Source: a virus. Taken from it: DNA of 64,000 nucleotides. The stretch covers positions 1 to 64,000 of the IMG/VR virus record IMGVR_UViG_3300006923_000013. One strand, written 5' to 3'. Below, piece after piece: positions 36,976 through 48,800 of the stretch (positions are counted from its first letter, which is position 1; each line of letters starts with the position of its first letter). The position numbers and the translations under genes are program-made. Under the pieces are notes generated by a model. It was not told the DNA's origin. It ran no database searches and was given only the letters and a program-made list of their open reading frames with translations.

Positions 36976-39576
36976 TTAGGCAGGTTCAATATGCACATGT
37001 CCTCCATGAGATAGAACTTTATACCCTTTAGGCTCTAATTCTGCTTTAATAGATGCAATTAACGCTGGATCCTTTATATTAAAATCAATTGCTGATCCTA
37101 CTCTATGTTTGCTACTAACTGCGGCAGGACTTCCAGTATTTTTAAGAAACTTTTGAAGTGCTTCTGGCCTTCCCATAGAATTGACATTTATACTGGGAAC
37201 TCCATTTGCTTGCGCCCAACTGTCTACAGCAGTAAGTATAGCTTTTCCCTCATTTGATACATAAGGAGCACTTACCTTACCACTTTTAATATCTCCTTGA
37301 GTAGCTATGTTACTATCCCAATTAAGAGTTTTATAGGCAGAACTATCTACTTTAGTTAAATTATTAGCTTTACCCCACTTATCCATTTGTGCTGTATATG
37401 TGGCACCATCTATAGGAGTATTGTCTCCTTTACTGAGATCTAATCCAAAGTCATCGATTGCAAAAGCGTCACTTCCAAAGGAAGCAAGTCCTTGTTTTTC
37501 CATCGCCGCACTAAAATTATCATGTACTTGGGCCAAAGCTTGTTGTTTAACATCTGCAGGCCAGTCTGATTTTCTGATCTGATCGGCTCTACGTCCAAAA
37601 TGCTCTATTGCAGTAGTTAATTCACTAAATGATTTAACAAGTTGAGGATTCTTAGTTCGTGCGCTGGATGCAGTAATATTTAACTTATTTTTTATTACTT
37701 TTTCATTACCGTCTAACTCTAAATTTTTCAGTGCTAAAAGTGCAGAATTATGATAATTACTTACTGCCTCACCATTATCTCCTTTTGGCATCAGTCTATT
37801 AGCTTTCTTAAAGGCTGCATGCTCTATAGCAACACCCATTCTCTCCATTTTTGCATTGTATTCTGCCTGTTTTAAGAGCTCTGCCTGTCTTTTATCTACT
37901 GCATCTATATTACGTGCGTCTCTTTGTTTAGTGGTAGAATGTTTAAAGTCTCTGTCTTCTCTTGCTGTTCGATCACTTCCATTAGGAACTAATATTTGCA
38001 TAGAGTAAAGCTCTTCACCGTCACTTTTACCTTCAGATTTAACAAGTCCAAGAGTACTGGTAACTAGAGACCTTAGATTCCAGTCTCCTTCTAAAAATAA
38101 ATCTTCCCAATCACTGTGCTTAAGCCATGAACTGCTTCCACCAAAGAAAGCCGTAGCTTCAGTATCTGTAAAAAGAACTTTCGCCCTTGTATACAGTTTC
38201 CCATTGATCATAGTTGTATTATTTACATCTGGAATTTGAGTTTTAATGCGATGTCCTCCTAAAGAGCTTGTAAAGTTATGAATAAGTTTTGCGTGTCCGT
38301 CTGTTAAATCAGTTTCTTTTATATATGTTTCATAGAAGTCTGCTTTTCGTCCTTCTTCTATGTTTTCAAAAGGATCTATGCCAGAATCTAAATACTTTGC
38401 TTCTTCTTTTACACGAGCTATAAGTCGCTTCTCAGCAGCCGTTTTATTTCCCTTATCTGCAAGTAGTTCCATTACTGTACGAACATCTGCATCATCATAG
38501 AAATCTTCAAGCTCCATTCCAGCTAATCGTTGTGATTTTGCTTTATTAGCATCGTATCCTACATCTCCTTCATGGTAGGTTTCTCCATTTAAGGTATAAG
38601 GAAGATTATTAGCCTCTAACAAAGGTTCTATATATACCTTTGATCCTTGACCTAAATTCATAGGAGTAATTAAGATATCAGCTCCATTATGGTCTATTTT
38701 CTCAGGCTTTCCATGTACTAAAGCAAGGGACTCTGGACTCACTGTAACATGTGTTTCTCCCCCTGATATCAAAGGTTCATATATAGTTTCGTGTGTATAA
38801 CTTCTTGACGCTGCTACTGCTGCCGCCTCTTTTTCTTGTTGTTCTTCTAATGTCTCTGCTTGTGTTCCGCGATTAAGGTTCCAAACCTCTACAGCTTTGT
38901 TTTGGAGTTTATCGTGTGCAAACTTCTCCAGTGCAACGGGATCGTTTATATCTCCATCTTGATCAAAGAATGCTTGTACAACTCTAGGATCTTGAGCGAA
39001 GTTAGCTGCACCTTGAGCTGCTACCATTTGTAAGAACTTCAAATCCGTTGCAGATTCATCTGGTACATCATCGAAATACGCTTCTGCTGGATCATTTAAA
39101 GTTACTGTACCTATATTTCCTATTGAAAGTCTTCCAGTACCACCTAGATTATTAACGTCCTCTGCAAAGTTTCTATTAGTTCTAGGATCATTTTTACCAG
39201 CTAAGATATTAGCTTGTCTGGCCTTTTCTCCTGCTACTGCAAAATCAGCATTATATTGAATATCAGCAAGTCTTGGATCACTGGCTATTCGTCCTATTTC
39301 TTTTGTAAGACGTCCTGTACTTCCACTAAGATCCTGTTCAGACGCAGTTTTCATGTATTCATCGAATTCCGCCTGTTTTTGCTTTAAATATACTTCATCA
39401 TCAGAATTTGGAACGTAATCTATATCGAATAATTCGTCCTTAGCAGTCTGCAACTGTTCAACAGCTTTATCTTGTCTCCCTTGCTTATATTTCGCCGCAC
39501 TAAGTAGCTCTGCAAATGGATACTTATATGTATAATCGACAGAAGGGACCGAAGTAGTCTTATAGAATCTTCCCAT
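36976..39576 (-). CDS. Virion cargo protein with C-terminal M15 peptidase domain
   Basis: An 866-residue protein. Most of it is helical and Ala/Asp/Lys-rich with no known domain. The last about 90 residues are an M15-type (VanY/D-Ala-D-Ala carboxypeptidase or L-Ala-D-Glu endopeptidase) domain: SSKHRVGSAID (821-831) gives S-x-H-x-x-G-x-A-x-D with H824 and D831, and GGHVHIEP gives H860 and H862. These ligands bind zinc and cut peptidoglycan peptides. Its place next to the cargo RNA polymerase suggests a virion enzyme that opens the cell wall during DNA and protein ejection rather than a free endolysin. Confidence 0.75.
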   Translation of the reverse strand: MGRFYKTTSVPSVDYTYKYPFAELLSAAKYKQGRQDKAVEQLQTAKDELFDIDYVPNSDDEVYLKQKQAEFDEYMKTASEQDLSGSTGRLTKEIGRIASDPRLADIQYNADFAVAGEKARQANILAGKNDPRTNRNFAEDVNNLGGTGRLSIGNIGTVTLNDPAEAYFDDVPDESATDLKFLQMVAAQGAANFAQDPRVVQAFFDQDGDINDPVALEKFAHDKLQNKAVEVWNLNRGTQAETLEEQQEKEAAAVAASRSYTHETIYEPLISGGETHVTVSPESLALVHGKPEKIDHNGADILITPMNLGQGSKVYIEPLLEANNLPYTLNGETYHEGDVGYDANKAKSQRLAGMELEDFYDDADVRTVMELLADKGNKTAAEKRLIARVKEEAKYLDSGIDPFENIEEGRKADFYETYIKETDLTDGHAKLIHNFTSSLGGHRIKTQIPDVNNTTMINGKLYTRAKVLFTDTEATAFFGGSSSWLKHSDWEDLFLEGDWNLRSLVTSTLGLVKSEGKSDGEELYSMQILVPNGSDRTAREDRDFKHSTTKQRDARNIDAVDKRQAELLKQAEYNAKMERMGVAIEHAAFKKANRLMPKGDNGEAVSNYHNSALLALKNLELDGNEKVIKNKLNITASSARTKNPQLVKSFSELTTAIEHFGRRADQIRKSDWPADVKQQALAQVHDNFSAAMEKQGLASFGSDAFAIDDFGLDLSKGDNTPIDGATYTAQMDKWGKANNLTKVDSSAYKTLNWDSNIATQGDIKSGKVSAPYVSNEGKAILTAVDSWAQANGVPSINVNSMGRPEALQKFLKNTGSPAAVSSKHRVGSAIDFNIKDPALIASIKAELEPKGYKVLSHGGHVHIEPA

Positions 39577-39578
39577 AA

Positions 39579-42500
39579 TTATTGTCCTAGTAGTTTTTGA
39601 ATCATACCTCCTAAGAAGTATTCTTGTACTTGAGGATTAGGATTTTGTTGCATATTCCTCAATATCATTTGTATGTCGTTCTGTTGTCCTATTGGTTGAT
39701 TGAACCCTTGAGGCATTTGTCTTCTTTTAGCAAGTAAAGTAGCTAACGATTCTGGTTCTTGGCCACCAACTTCTCCACCGTCTTCCATAAGTCCACCTAA
39801 TAGTCCACTAAGCATACCACCTATTCCACCACCTCCACCATCTTCTTCTTTTTTATCTCCACCCCCAAGTAACCCACCAAGTAGTCCACCACCTTCTCCG
39901 CCACTAAGAGCTCCGAGTACAATAGGGGCCGCTTTAGCTAAAAGTGGCCAAAAGTACTCCTGCAATCCTGTATCGGGATTCGTAGTTCCAGAACCTCCCA
40001 TAGACTTTAGCATGTTCTTCTCTGCTTGATTAACATGAACAAGTTCAGTATCTCCAAATCTTCCTTTCTTCTTAAGATTTTCAACTGATGCTCCTCTTCT
40101 ATATCCTCGGATTGGTCCCCCATATCTTGATTTTTCCACTTCGTCTTTATTCTTAAATAGATTCATTAATGTACTTACCATATCTCCTTGTTCGCCTTTC
40201 TTAGTAAAGGTGCCGTTGGTCTCTTCGAATCCAGTTGCACTATTGGCTGCATTGGATAATTGAGTATTGGTAAAGGCTTGGTTCATAGCTTTAGCTTGGT
40301 CCAATCCTAATTTACCTGTTGTAACTGCATTTTGTCCTAAGGCAGTATAATAGTTATCGAGGTTCTGTAGTGTTCGTACAGCTTTTGTGTCCTCTCCTTG
40401 CATTTGTCTGGCTTCACTTTGATTCTGAAACTGTGCAAGTTTATTCTTTTGAGCTATACTCATTTGATCATAGCCTAACTGGGTCTTCAAGTCTGCTTTT
40501 TGTTTTTGAGTATACGCATTTTGTAATTGTGCATTACGTGTTCCTGCAGATGCACTTTGATTACCTAATATCTGTGCTTTAAGGTCAGAACCTATTGCAG
40601 ATAATGCTTGTTGCTTTTTAGCCTCTATAGTATCTAATCCTTGGTCTACAGTTCCTTCGGCTCTTTTCCCGAAGTTCCTAAAATGATTCAGTTCTGCTGG
40701 AGTAGCGGCTCTATTAGCTTCAGTTATAGCCGCAAGTTCAGGGCCTAACTTCTGTAATATATCCATACCAAATTGATCTCCTGGAGGCTGTTTACTTTGC
40801 CCTTTGCCCATCTGACCACCTATGTCTTTAAACATATCAAGTATATCCTCCTGTCTACTTCTTGTTGGAGGTTCAGATATAGTAAGCTCAGGTGGAAGTG
40901 TTTTTGGGCCTGGAGCTGATTTTGGTATACTTTTAGAGGGCACACCAGACATTCCTTTCGGAGTCATTGGTACCATATCTCGTATTTTACTTCCTTCTAA
41001 TGCAGCCGCATCTTTAAGTGTTCCTGGAATAAAACTAGGTAATGGAGCATATGGCATCTTCTCTATAGCTGGAGTGTCTACACTGGAAGTACTTCGAGGG
41101 TCTATAGGAGTAAAAGATGTTCTAGATCCTATATCCCTACCGTGTACAGCTTGCCCCGTACTCCAAGTCATTTGTTGTTCTTCCGACATAGATGCCCATA
41201 GTGCATTAGGATCTTTACCTATGGCTTCAGCATAAGAAATAAATTCTTCTGATGGATCTGTAATTACACTTGCTCCATCAGCATAGTTCATAATGCTATT
41301 TTTATGTCCTTGAGACAATGGTACTACCTTACCACCACGTTTGAATCCATTCTTAGTGATAGGCTTACCTTGCTGAAGCATCTCATCCATTTGAATCTGA
41401 TCTACTTGTTCTTGCTGCTCTTTAGCTTTCTTCTCCTCTACTATTTGATTCTTATGTGCATTTTCTTCTGTTTCCAGATCTCCAAGCCTCTTCCTAATAG
41501 TATTCATAGCAAAGAGGTCTCTCTTTACATCTGGATCTAACATCTTCTCTTCGAGCTTTGCAGCTTCTTTCTCTCGCCTTTCTTTCTGTTTAGTGTGTTT
41601 TCCTTTAGGATATATAAATGTCTCTCCTCCTTCTACCTCTATACCTTCACCACCTTCTGCTTCTATTTCCTGTTGTCCTTGTCCTTCTGCAGGTGTTACT
41701 ACAGCCATTCCACCATTATCATGTGATGGTCCCTGTAGTTTGGCATATCCTTCAAAGTTTTCGGGTATGATTAATCCACCATCAGGCCCTTGTTGCATAC
41801 CTCCTGCTGGTGCATTTGGTGCAATTTGTCGGTCTCGCATCTGAAGTGCTTCCAGATGATTGGTATTTTGGAAATCTGTTACTGGTCCCCCGTCTTCCAT
41901 GATTCCTCCTAAGAGTTCGCTTATCATGTCCATGCCAGGTATTTGCATGCCTCCACCTTTTCCGCCTTTGTCGCCTCCCATCATTCCTCCCATTCCTCCA
42001 GACAGCATTTGAGGAATCTGGGAAAGCATACCCATCATACCATTTCCTCTTCTTTCTTTTTGTTCATTATTACCTACAGATTTGAACATAGGATTAATAT
42101 CCTGACGTACAACCTGATTACTCTGAGGCCCAGAGCGTACTCCCATCTGCTGATTATTTTTTACTCCTTTTTCTATATAATGTTGAGTAAGATCTTTCTG
42201 TCGAGCTAACTCATTGGCTTTATTGTTTCTTCCTCCAAGACCTTGCATCAACTGCGGCAATTGTCCTATCATAGAATGTGGTCCTGGAACCTTATCCATC
42301 ATTCCACTACCCATACTGCCTCCTTGTCCCCCTCCCATACCAGGAAGACCCATTCCACCACTTTGTCCACCGCCTTGTCCAAGTCCACCGAGTATAGGAC
42401 CTAATATATCCATAATACCTCCCATACCACCATCTTGACCACTTACATCTGGGGGATTGTCTCCTGGAGTACCTCCTGGAGAAGTTGGAGGAAAACAACC

Positions 42501-42863
42501 TCCATACACACAGTCCACTTCTTCTCCCAGCCCATACTTAGGAATATTACCACCTTGCTCAAATGGTAGCTTAAAGTTACCAAGTCCGCCTCCACCTATT
42601 CCGCCAGGTAATTGCATACCTCCTCCTCCCATTCCTGGGAGATTCAATCCATTCATTTGTGGCATAGCACCCGCTATTCCGTTGCCACCGCCTCCTAGCA
42701 TACCCATAAGCTGCTCTAGTATTCCTCCCTTATTATCTGTATCGTCACGTACAAACTGATCAAAGCGCCCAGTTACCTGACCACCTTCATCATACTTATT
42801 TTCTTTTTTAAAGGTCTTAGCTAAGTAACTGTACTGCTTTTGACGTTTTTTTGAATGCTTCAT
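39579..42863 (-). CDS. Gly/Met-rich low-complexity virion cargo protein (1094 aa)
   Basis: A 1094-residue protein with a basic N terminus (KHSKKRQKQYSYLAKTFKK). Long tracts of Gly, Met, Pro and Gln occupy residues of about 55-330 and 1000-1070. The unit LLGG(I/L)MEDGG occurs near both ends of the protein. A middle part holds PSHDNGGMAVV followed by IEVEGGETFIYPKGKH, a motif seen in Bacteroidota phage internal proteins, then charged coiled coil. The Leu-Leu-Gly-Gly helices may interact with membranes. It sits between the tail muzzle-like and the M15 cargo genes, so an injected or ejection-channel role is likely but inferred. Confidence 0.65.
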   Translation of the reverse strand: MKHSKKRQKQYSYLAKTFKKENKYDEGGQVTGRFDQFVRDDTDNKGGILEQLMGMLGGGGNGIAGAMPQMNGLNLPGMGGGGMQLPGGIGGGGLGNFKLPFEQGGNIPKYGLGEEVDCVYGGCFPPTSPGGTPGDNPPDVSGQDGGMGGIMDILGPILGGLGQGGGQSGGMGLPGMGGGQGGSMGSGMMDKVPGPHSMIGQLPQLMQGLGGRNNKANELARQKDLTQHYIEKGVKNNQQMGVRSGPQSNQVVRQDINPMFKSVGNNEQKERRGNGMMGMLSQIPQMLSGGMGGMMGGDKGGKGGGMQIPGMDMISELLGGIMEDGGPVTDFQNTNHLEALQMRDRQIAPNAPAGGMQQGPDGGLIIPENFEGYAKLQGPSHDNGGMAVVTPAEGQGQQEIEAEGGEGIEVEGGETFIYPKGKHTKQKERREKEAAKLEEKMLDPDVKRDLFAMNTIRKRLGDLETEENAHKNQIVEEKKAKEQQEQVDQIQMDEMLQQGKPITKNGFKRGGKVVPLSQGHKNSIMNYADGASVITDPSEEFISYAEAIGKDPNALWASMSEEQQMTWSTGQAVHGRDIGSRTSFTPIDPRSTSSVDTPAIEKMPYAPLPSFIPGTLKDAAALEGSKIRDMVPMTPKGMSGVPSKSIPKSAPGPKTLPPELTISEPPTRSRQEDILDMFKDIGGQMGKGQSKQPPGDQFGMDILQKLGPELAAITEANRAATPAELNHFRNFGKRAEGTVDQGLDTIEAKKQQALSAIGSDLKAQILGNQSASAGTRNAQLQNAYTQKQKADLKTQLGYDQMSIAQKNKLAQFQNQSEARQMQGEDTKAVRTLQNLDNYYTALGQNAVTTGKLGLDQAKAMNQAFTNTQLSNAANSATGFEETNGTFTKKGEQGDMVSTLMNLFKNKDEVEKSRYGGPIRGYRRGASVENLKKKGRFGDTELVHVNQAEKNMLKSMGGSGTTNPDTGLQEYFWPLLAKAAPIVLGALSGGEGGGLLGGLLGGGDKKEEDGGGGGIGGMLSGLLGGLMEDGGEVGGQEPESLATLLAKRRQMPQGFNQPIGQQNDIQMILRNMQQNPNPQVQEYFLGGMIQKLLGQ

Positions 42864-42864
42864 C

Positions 42865-45800
42865 TTATCTAGGACTTATCTGATTAATGCCGTATAGGAA
42901 ATTAGTTACAAGACGGTGCTTTCCAGGGGATGCTAAATTACTAAAAAACAACCTAATACCCAAATACTTATCCCTCATGCGTGCTTGCTCAAACCAGTCT
43001 TTAGTTTGAGACACTGCATTAGGGTTTATTACTTTATCTGTATAGTAACTTCCAGAGATATCTGACCATGCAGAGGTAAATAAAGAAGGAGGAGAAGCTA
43101 TATGTCTATCTATGGCAAGGTCTCTGAACCCATTCATCTTCCATGTTCTTTCCTTTCTATCTAATATGCATGAATTATAGTTCTCTGTAATAGAGGTCAC
43201 AGCCATATTTTGAATATCTGTATCTTTTACTACAAAATTCAAATAGTCTGTTATCTGATAACTGTTATATAGATACCCACTATCATGTGTGATGTATCTT
43301 GAGTCTACATATTGCTCTGTATCTACGTTGTACATAGATGCATCTGTCATAAACTGTAGATTCTCTGCTATTGTTACAGCAGAGGGCCCAAGTCCTGTTG
43401 CCATATCAATTGCGTGCGGATGAATGCATCCGTAAAATGATTGGTAATTATCATGCTTAGGAGCTATTGCGTGTTTCCAAGTAGTAAGCTGTGCACGCTC
43501 TGGTAGTACCTGATTCATTCCACTCAGGAAGAAATCCTTAGATGATACATAGTAATTAGGCATATAAGAGTGCCATGCTACCCAAGAACCTGCCATCATA
43601 GAATAACTCACTGTCCAACTCTTACACTCAAATATATCTGACATCTTCCCTGTCCATGTTGGGATAGGAGTATCATCATGGTGTAAGCGTCTAAGTTGAA
43701 GAGGTATAGTAACTTCTACATCTTCATCTATACATGATATACATGTTTGACTGTTTCCTAAGAGATTGTATTTACACTTAGTAATTACTTTATAGTCGGT
43801 ACTCATTAATTTATTACCCAGTGTACTAATGAATTCCTGAATTTCATTTAAAAATGCCCCAGTAGTAAAATCTGTAGAACTTCTTTTATCATATACTGCA
43901 CTAACTCCATAGGATCTCAACCCTGCGTCTGTATATCCTGTAGATACTGTAGCTGCAGTAAGGTCTATTATTTCTCCTGCTGGTACTCCAACTTGTGCTG
44001 AATTTCCAGCCTCATCGGGTTGGAGCGTCACAGGATGAATAGCAGAAGATAACGTTTCTGGACCATTAACTGCTGCAAATAAATGTTGAATGAATTGTTT
44101 ATTGGCTTGGGTAAGACCTGTTGTAGTCTCTGGTACAGGGTATATCAAAGCTTCAAATCTTCTGTTTGCCGAAGTATAAAAAGCATGTTTAAGCACAAAT
44201 GAATCAAAATCTGCTGTATACTCTGCAGTAGGTACTGTATTGGGGACCGATGTCCCATCATGATATCTAACACTTGCATCATTCTGCAGTACCACTGCTA
44301 AAGCTCCTGGCGATACGTAAGTTCCCCATACTTCTCCGTAATATGCTGGATCCTTCATTATAAATGAACTACCGCCTGGGACAGCTACAATATCTGCAAG
44401 TGATGTAGTAGTTCCCATAGCCAGTTTCATATATTCAAGCCATGCCTTCTCTGTAGTTATTCCTAAAGGAACGTGAAAATCTTTACCTTCCCAAAGTTCT
44501 AATACGCCTCCTACGGCTCTTTGCTCTTCTATCCATGTAAGTGCCTGTGCATTTATAGACTCTGCGGTTTCCCAGGTCATTCCCTGCATTCCATAGAAGA
44601 AGTATATGTCATCGTCTACACCAATAGGTCTCCCTTCTGTTATTGTATAGGTATGTGCACATACAGTATTACCCTCATCGTCTGTCTCCGCAGTTACTAC
44701 ATATGTAGAAGGAGATGCTGCTTTCAATTCTGCATCTTCTATACATTGACAGTCTTCACCTGCTCCGTGTAGTTCCCAACTTCCAGAGTCCTCTCCTATC
44801 TTGAGTGCCTGGTAGTACGCACTTGACGTATCTGTTGTATCAAAAGGCGCACGCAACAAATAATCACGTTTAGTGAATACCATCCTATTATGACGCCCAT
44901 CGTATGCAGCTATATATCCTGCACCTGCTGGATTTGCTGGATTATCTATTAAAGGAAAAGGAGCATCGTAAATCTCTTGATACTGGTTATATATTCCCAG
45001 TTCCATATTCTTTTGAGACCAATTCTTAATTCCCATAGCAGAGAGGTCTTTTGGAGACTTCTCTAGATTGAATATCTTCTTATGTCTAACATCAGGCCAA
45101 CTGACACCCATCGCATTGATCAATACTGCCCATTGAGATTGGGATCCTAAAAATCCCGTATCTCCTTCTACCAGCTCTTGGATCTCTTCACTAAAGAAAT
45201 CTCCCGTGCCTATATATACAGTAGAGGTATCGGTATTGAGAAGGTTACGTGCAGGTTCAACTCTCCATAATGATTCCTCTGTATTTACAAATAGACTATT
45301 TCTATATTGGAACATATTCCACACAACTCCACGGTGTGCAGGAATATCTCTATAGTTATTTGTAAGAAAATATTTATAATTATCTTTTTGCTCTTCTTGA
45401 AAAGACTGTTCCGAGTATGCTATCCTATATGGATGGGTTTCCTTACACTCGCTACAGAAGTCATACTGTATTGGAATGGCTGAGTATATATTAGAGTTAT
45501 TATACGCATTATAATCAGGATTCATTTTGAATGTCTGTGCGTCCTCTCCTTCTGATTCCGTGTCTTCGTTTAAAAAGGTAGGCCCTTCTTGTGAGCCTGA
45601 TCTAAAATAACCTGGTTCATCTACAAAACTTAGAGCTCCGTATGATGCTCCTCCTTCAAAGTGATAAGGATAGAACCATTTTCCTGGTTCTTGTGTTCCC
45701 AAGCGTAACTCTGTATTTATATAAGATTCTGTCCAGTACCAAGAGATATGATTAAATATACCGTGTCTCTTTTGGTGCCTTCCCTGTACATCTTCATAAA

Positions 45801-48800
45801 CTGTCTTATTAGGATGTGGGGGTAAATAAAGAGGAGCACTTGCGTACAGAACATTAGGATTTCCATATGAATCTCCCATTTGTGACCAGAATCGTTTCCT
45901 TTCTGTACAGTCGCTTTTTGCACCGCCGCTCTCTGCATCTTCTGCTTTTACTACTCTTCTAGCACATCTAGCATTAAATTGTGTATGCTTAAAAGCAAAT
46001 CTAGATACAAAAGAATTTCCACCAAATAAAGGACCTGTATTTATAGACTTATACGGATTATTCTGTTGTACCTTAATAACACATGTATGTGTAGGTAAAT
46101 ATACCAAACTGGATACATTACCATAGGCATTATATGCATTCTTTTTAAGTGATACATAATATGCAGTGATACGCCCTCGTTTATTTGTACCGTCATCCGA
46201 TTCGCAAAATTCCCCTGAAACGTTATCTTCCAATCTATCACATGTAGATAAAGAAAAAGAAGAGTCAAGTGGACATTGAAATTGATTAGTAGCTCCCCAT
46301 TCATTGTTTACAGTATTGCCTGCAACTGTAAAATGATTATTGAATCCTGGATTATTACCAGGATAAGGAACTCTGAACCATTCTTGTTCCCTATCAGAAT
46401 ACTCCTTAGACTTAAAGCTAATAGGCATACATTCCATAGCTGTATTGTTATCGAATGGAGCATCACCAAAAGTTTCTAAGAATACCTTCTCGAATGCCTC
46501 CACTTTAACAAAATCATCTACTCTTATATTAGATAATGGATATCCGTATATAGGATATGTTGTACTGTTCCATGCATCTCTAGGTTTAGGGCCATTACCT
46601 TCAGCAGTAGACACGATGCCTGCTGGATCGGGAGTAGCCCCCATATCGTACATAGTACGGACTCCATCATTGATATTACTGTATGGAACTACAGAATGCT
46701 GATACGATGCTCTGGAATATATATAAGTAGTTCCGTTATCGTCTCTTCCATTAATGGGATTACCGATCCCAGATCCTCCTGTATTATCATTGTGCAGATC
46801 ATAGTTACTTGGAATATCACTTGAGTCATATTCGTTTGTTTGTCCTGTAAGTCCTAATCCTACATAAGTGTCCGTAGATTGTCTATGTGCTCCCTCTATA
46901 CCATCATTATGACAGCAAGCAGTATTACATACTATATTCCAAGTGTATCCTATTAGGACACGTTCTACTTTAATATAGTCAACTCCTTCTATGGTTCCAA
47001 ATTTAGAAAGTGGACCATGATAGGACATACTTGCATTAGGATATACAATAATATCTGTATCATATCCTATATTGATTCCCTCTGGAGATTGGTCTCCGTC
47101 TGGACAACTATCGTTAGGATGAGCAGGTCTTCCCCACCCCCATGCGGCAGAAGGATATCCGTTGCCAAATTCAAACCAGTCAGAAGCAACTCTTGGTCGA
47201 GAAAGAGCATACAATGCAGAAGGAAGTGTGCCAAGTCCTAAACCAACTGTTATAAGGGGATCACGACCTTTAAACCACTTGTCCCATTGATTATTCTGAA
47301 CAAGCATATGGGTCAATGCAGATTTTTTCTTACTTTCATTTGTACAATTCAAGCAGCTTTCTGCTTCTCCTACCGTATTTCCTACTCCTCCTCCTATACC
47401 ATAAGACGCTACGAATCCTGATGAAATAGGATTACCAGATCCAAATAGACTACCAGATCCGAAAGTTATATCATATACAGAATGACCTGCAATAGAAGTT
47501 TGCCCGTCATCTCCGCCTCCAAAAAGAGATACTTCTGGAGTATCTCCAAAGCCTGCTATATTAACATCTCTATGCCCTCCATGCGCACAAGCAAAAGAAG
47601 ATATGTGTTTATTGAAATAATTACCCTGTTGCATCCAGGTACACGCACCAAAGAAAGGTCCTGAAGGTAAATTCTTACCGTGGAACATCTTAAATGCAAA
47701 ATGATTGTAATAAGCAATTCCCTTATCTATTACAGTTTTATCCTTAATCTCTTGTTTGGCCTGTACAATTTTGAATCCTTGCACAAGATGTGCGTATTCT
47801 TCTGGTGGCTTTACGTTTGTAGCTTCAAAACCCATAGATACTGTCTTGGGCCCGCTTGCTTCATAGACATATGAAGGAATATTATAAAATTCATCTATCT
47901 TTCCATTGGTTATATTCCTATCTCCGTACTGGTGGGGTTCAAGTGTGGTATCTGGAAATTTATGATGTCTGACCTTATCCATAGTAAAGGCAGCCAGTTT
48001 TAAATTTGTAACAGGCTGGAAATAAAACCCATTCCCTGTTCCATTATGCATCTGTTCCCAAGCATTGTCAATAGAGTCTTGCTCTACTGCTGTAATAGGA
48101 TCAAGTATACTGGTAGCTGGATTTCTTTTTGAGTAAGGATATACAGGAAGACCTTTACAATCTCTAGAGTCTGGGTATCTATCAGACCTACATTCGTAAT
48201 ATGCCATCTCACCTTTAGTGACATAGCTACCAGCAGCAGTGTCCGTGTACTGTTGTGTTCTAATAGCAGTATTGTATACTTCCCATCTTTCTATATCTCC
48301 AGTACCATCTATAGTATTATTAAGGTAATGGTGAGTATTTATATCTTTAGTATCTGCATAATTTGTACTTGATACTATTATACTTGTGTCCCATCCGTTC
48401 AAGGCTGGTGCTCTATTATGCTCTGCTTTAACTGCAGATACATAATTATTCGCAATAGGATTATTATAGTCTCCTTCTTGTATAAGAGCTCCGCCGTCTG
48501 CTCCTTCGTTTTTCTTTCTACCTGGTATGTGATAACCAAATGTCTCAGATCCGTCTTTAAATACCCAAACCACAGCAAGTGCTGCAATTTCATCTCGCAT
48601 ATGTGTACGATATGTAAAATAATATTCTCCAGACTGTACAGAATCTTTATTTGCATCTTCTGCTGATACCGTAGTAGTAGCGTAAGTTATTTGAATATCC
48701 TGGGCTGCCTTTTGAAATAGATCATGTTTTATCTCATTTTCAGATACGTTACCAAGTACAAGTCTGTTCTTGATCTGTGCTATTGTCTTAGCCTTTTGAT

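Noticed and set aside
42214-42759. Long plus-strand Pro/Cys-rich frames opposite the 1094-residue gene
   Set aside because: They are the complement of Gly/Met-rich coding sequence (GG codons read as Pro), a shadow of the real minus-strand gene.
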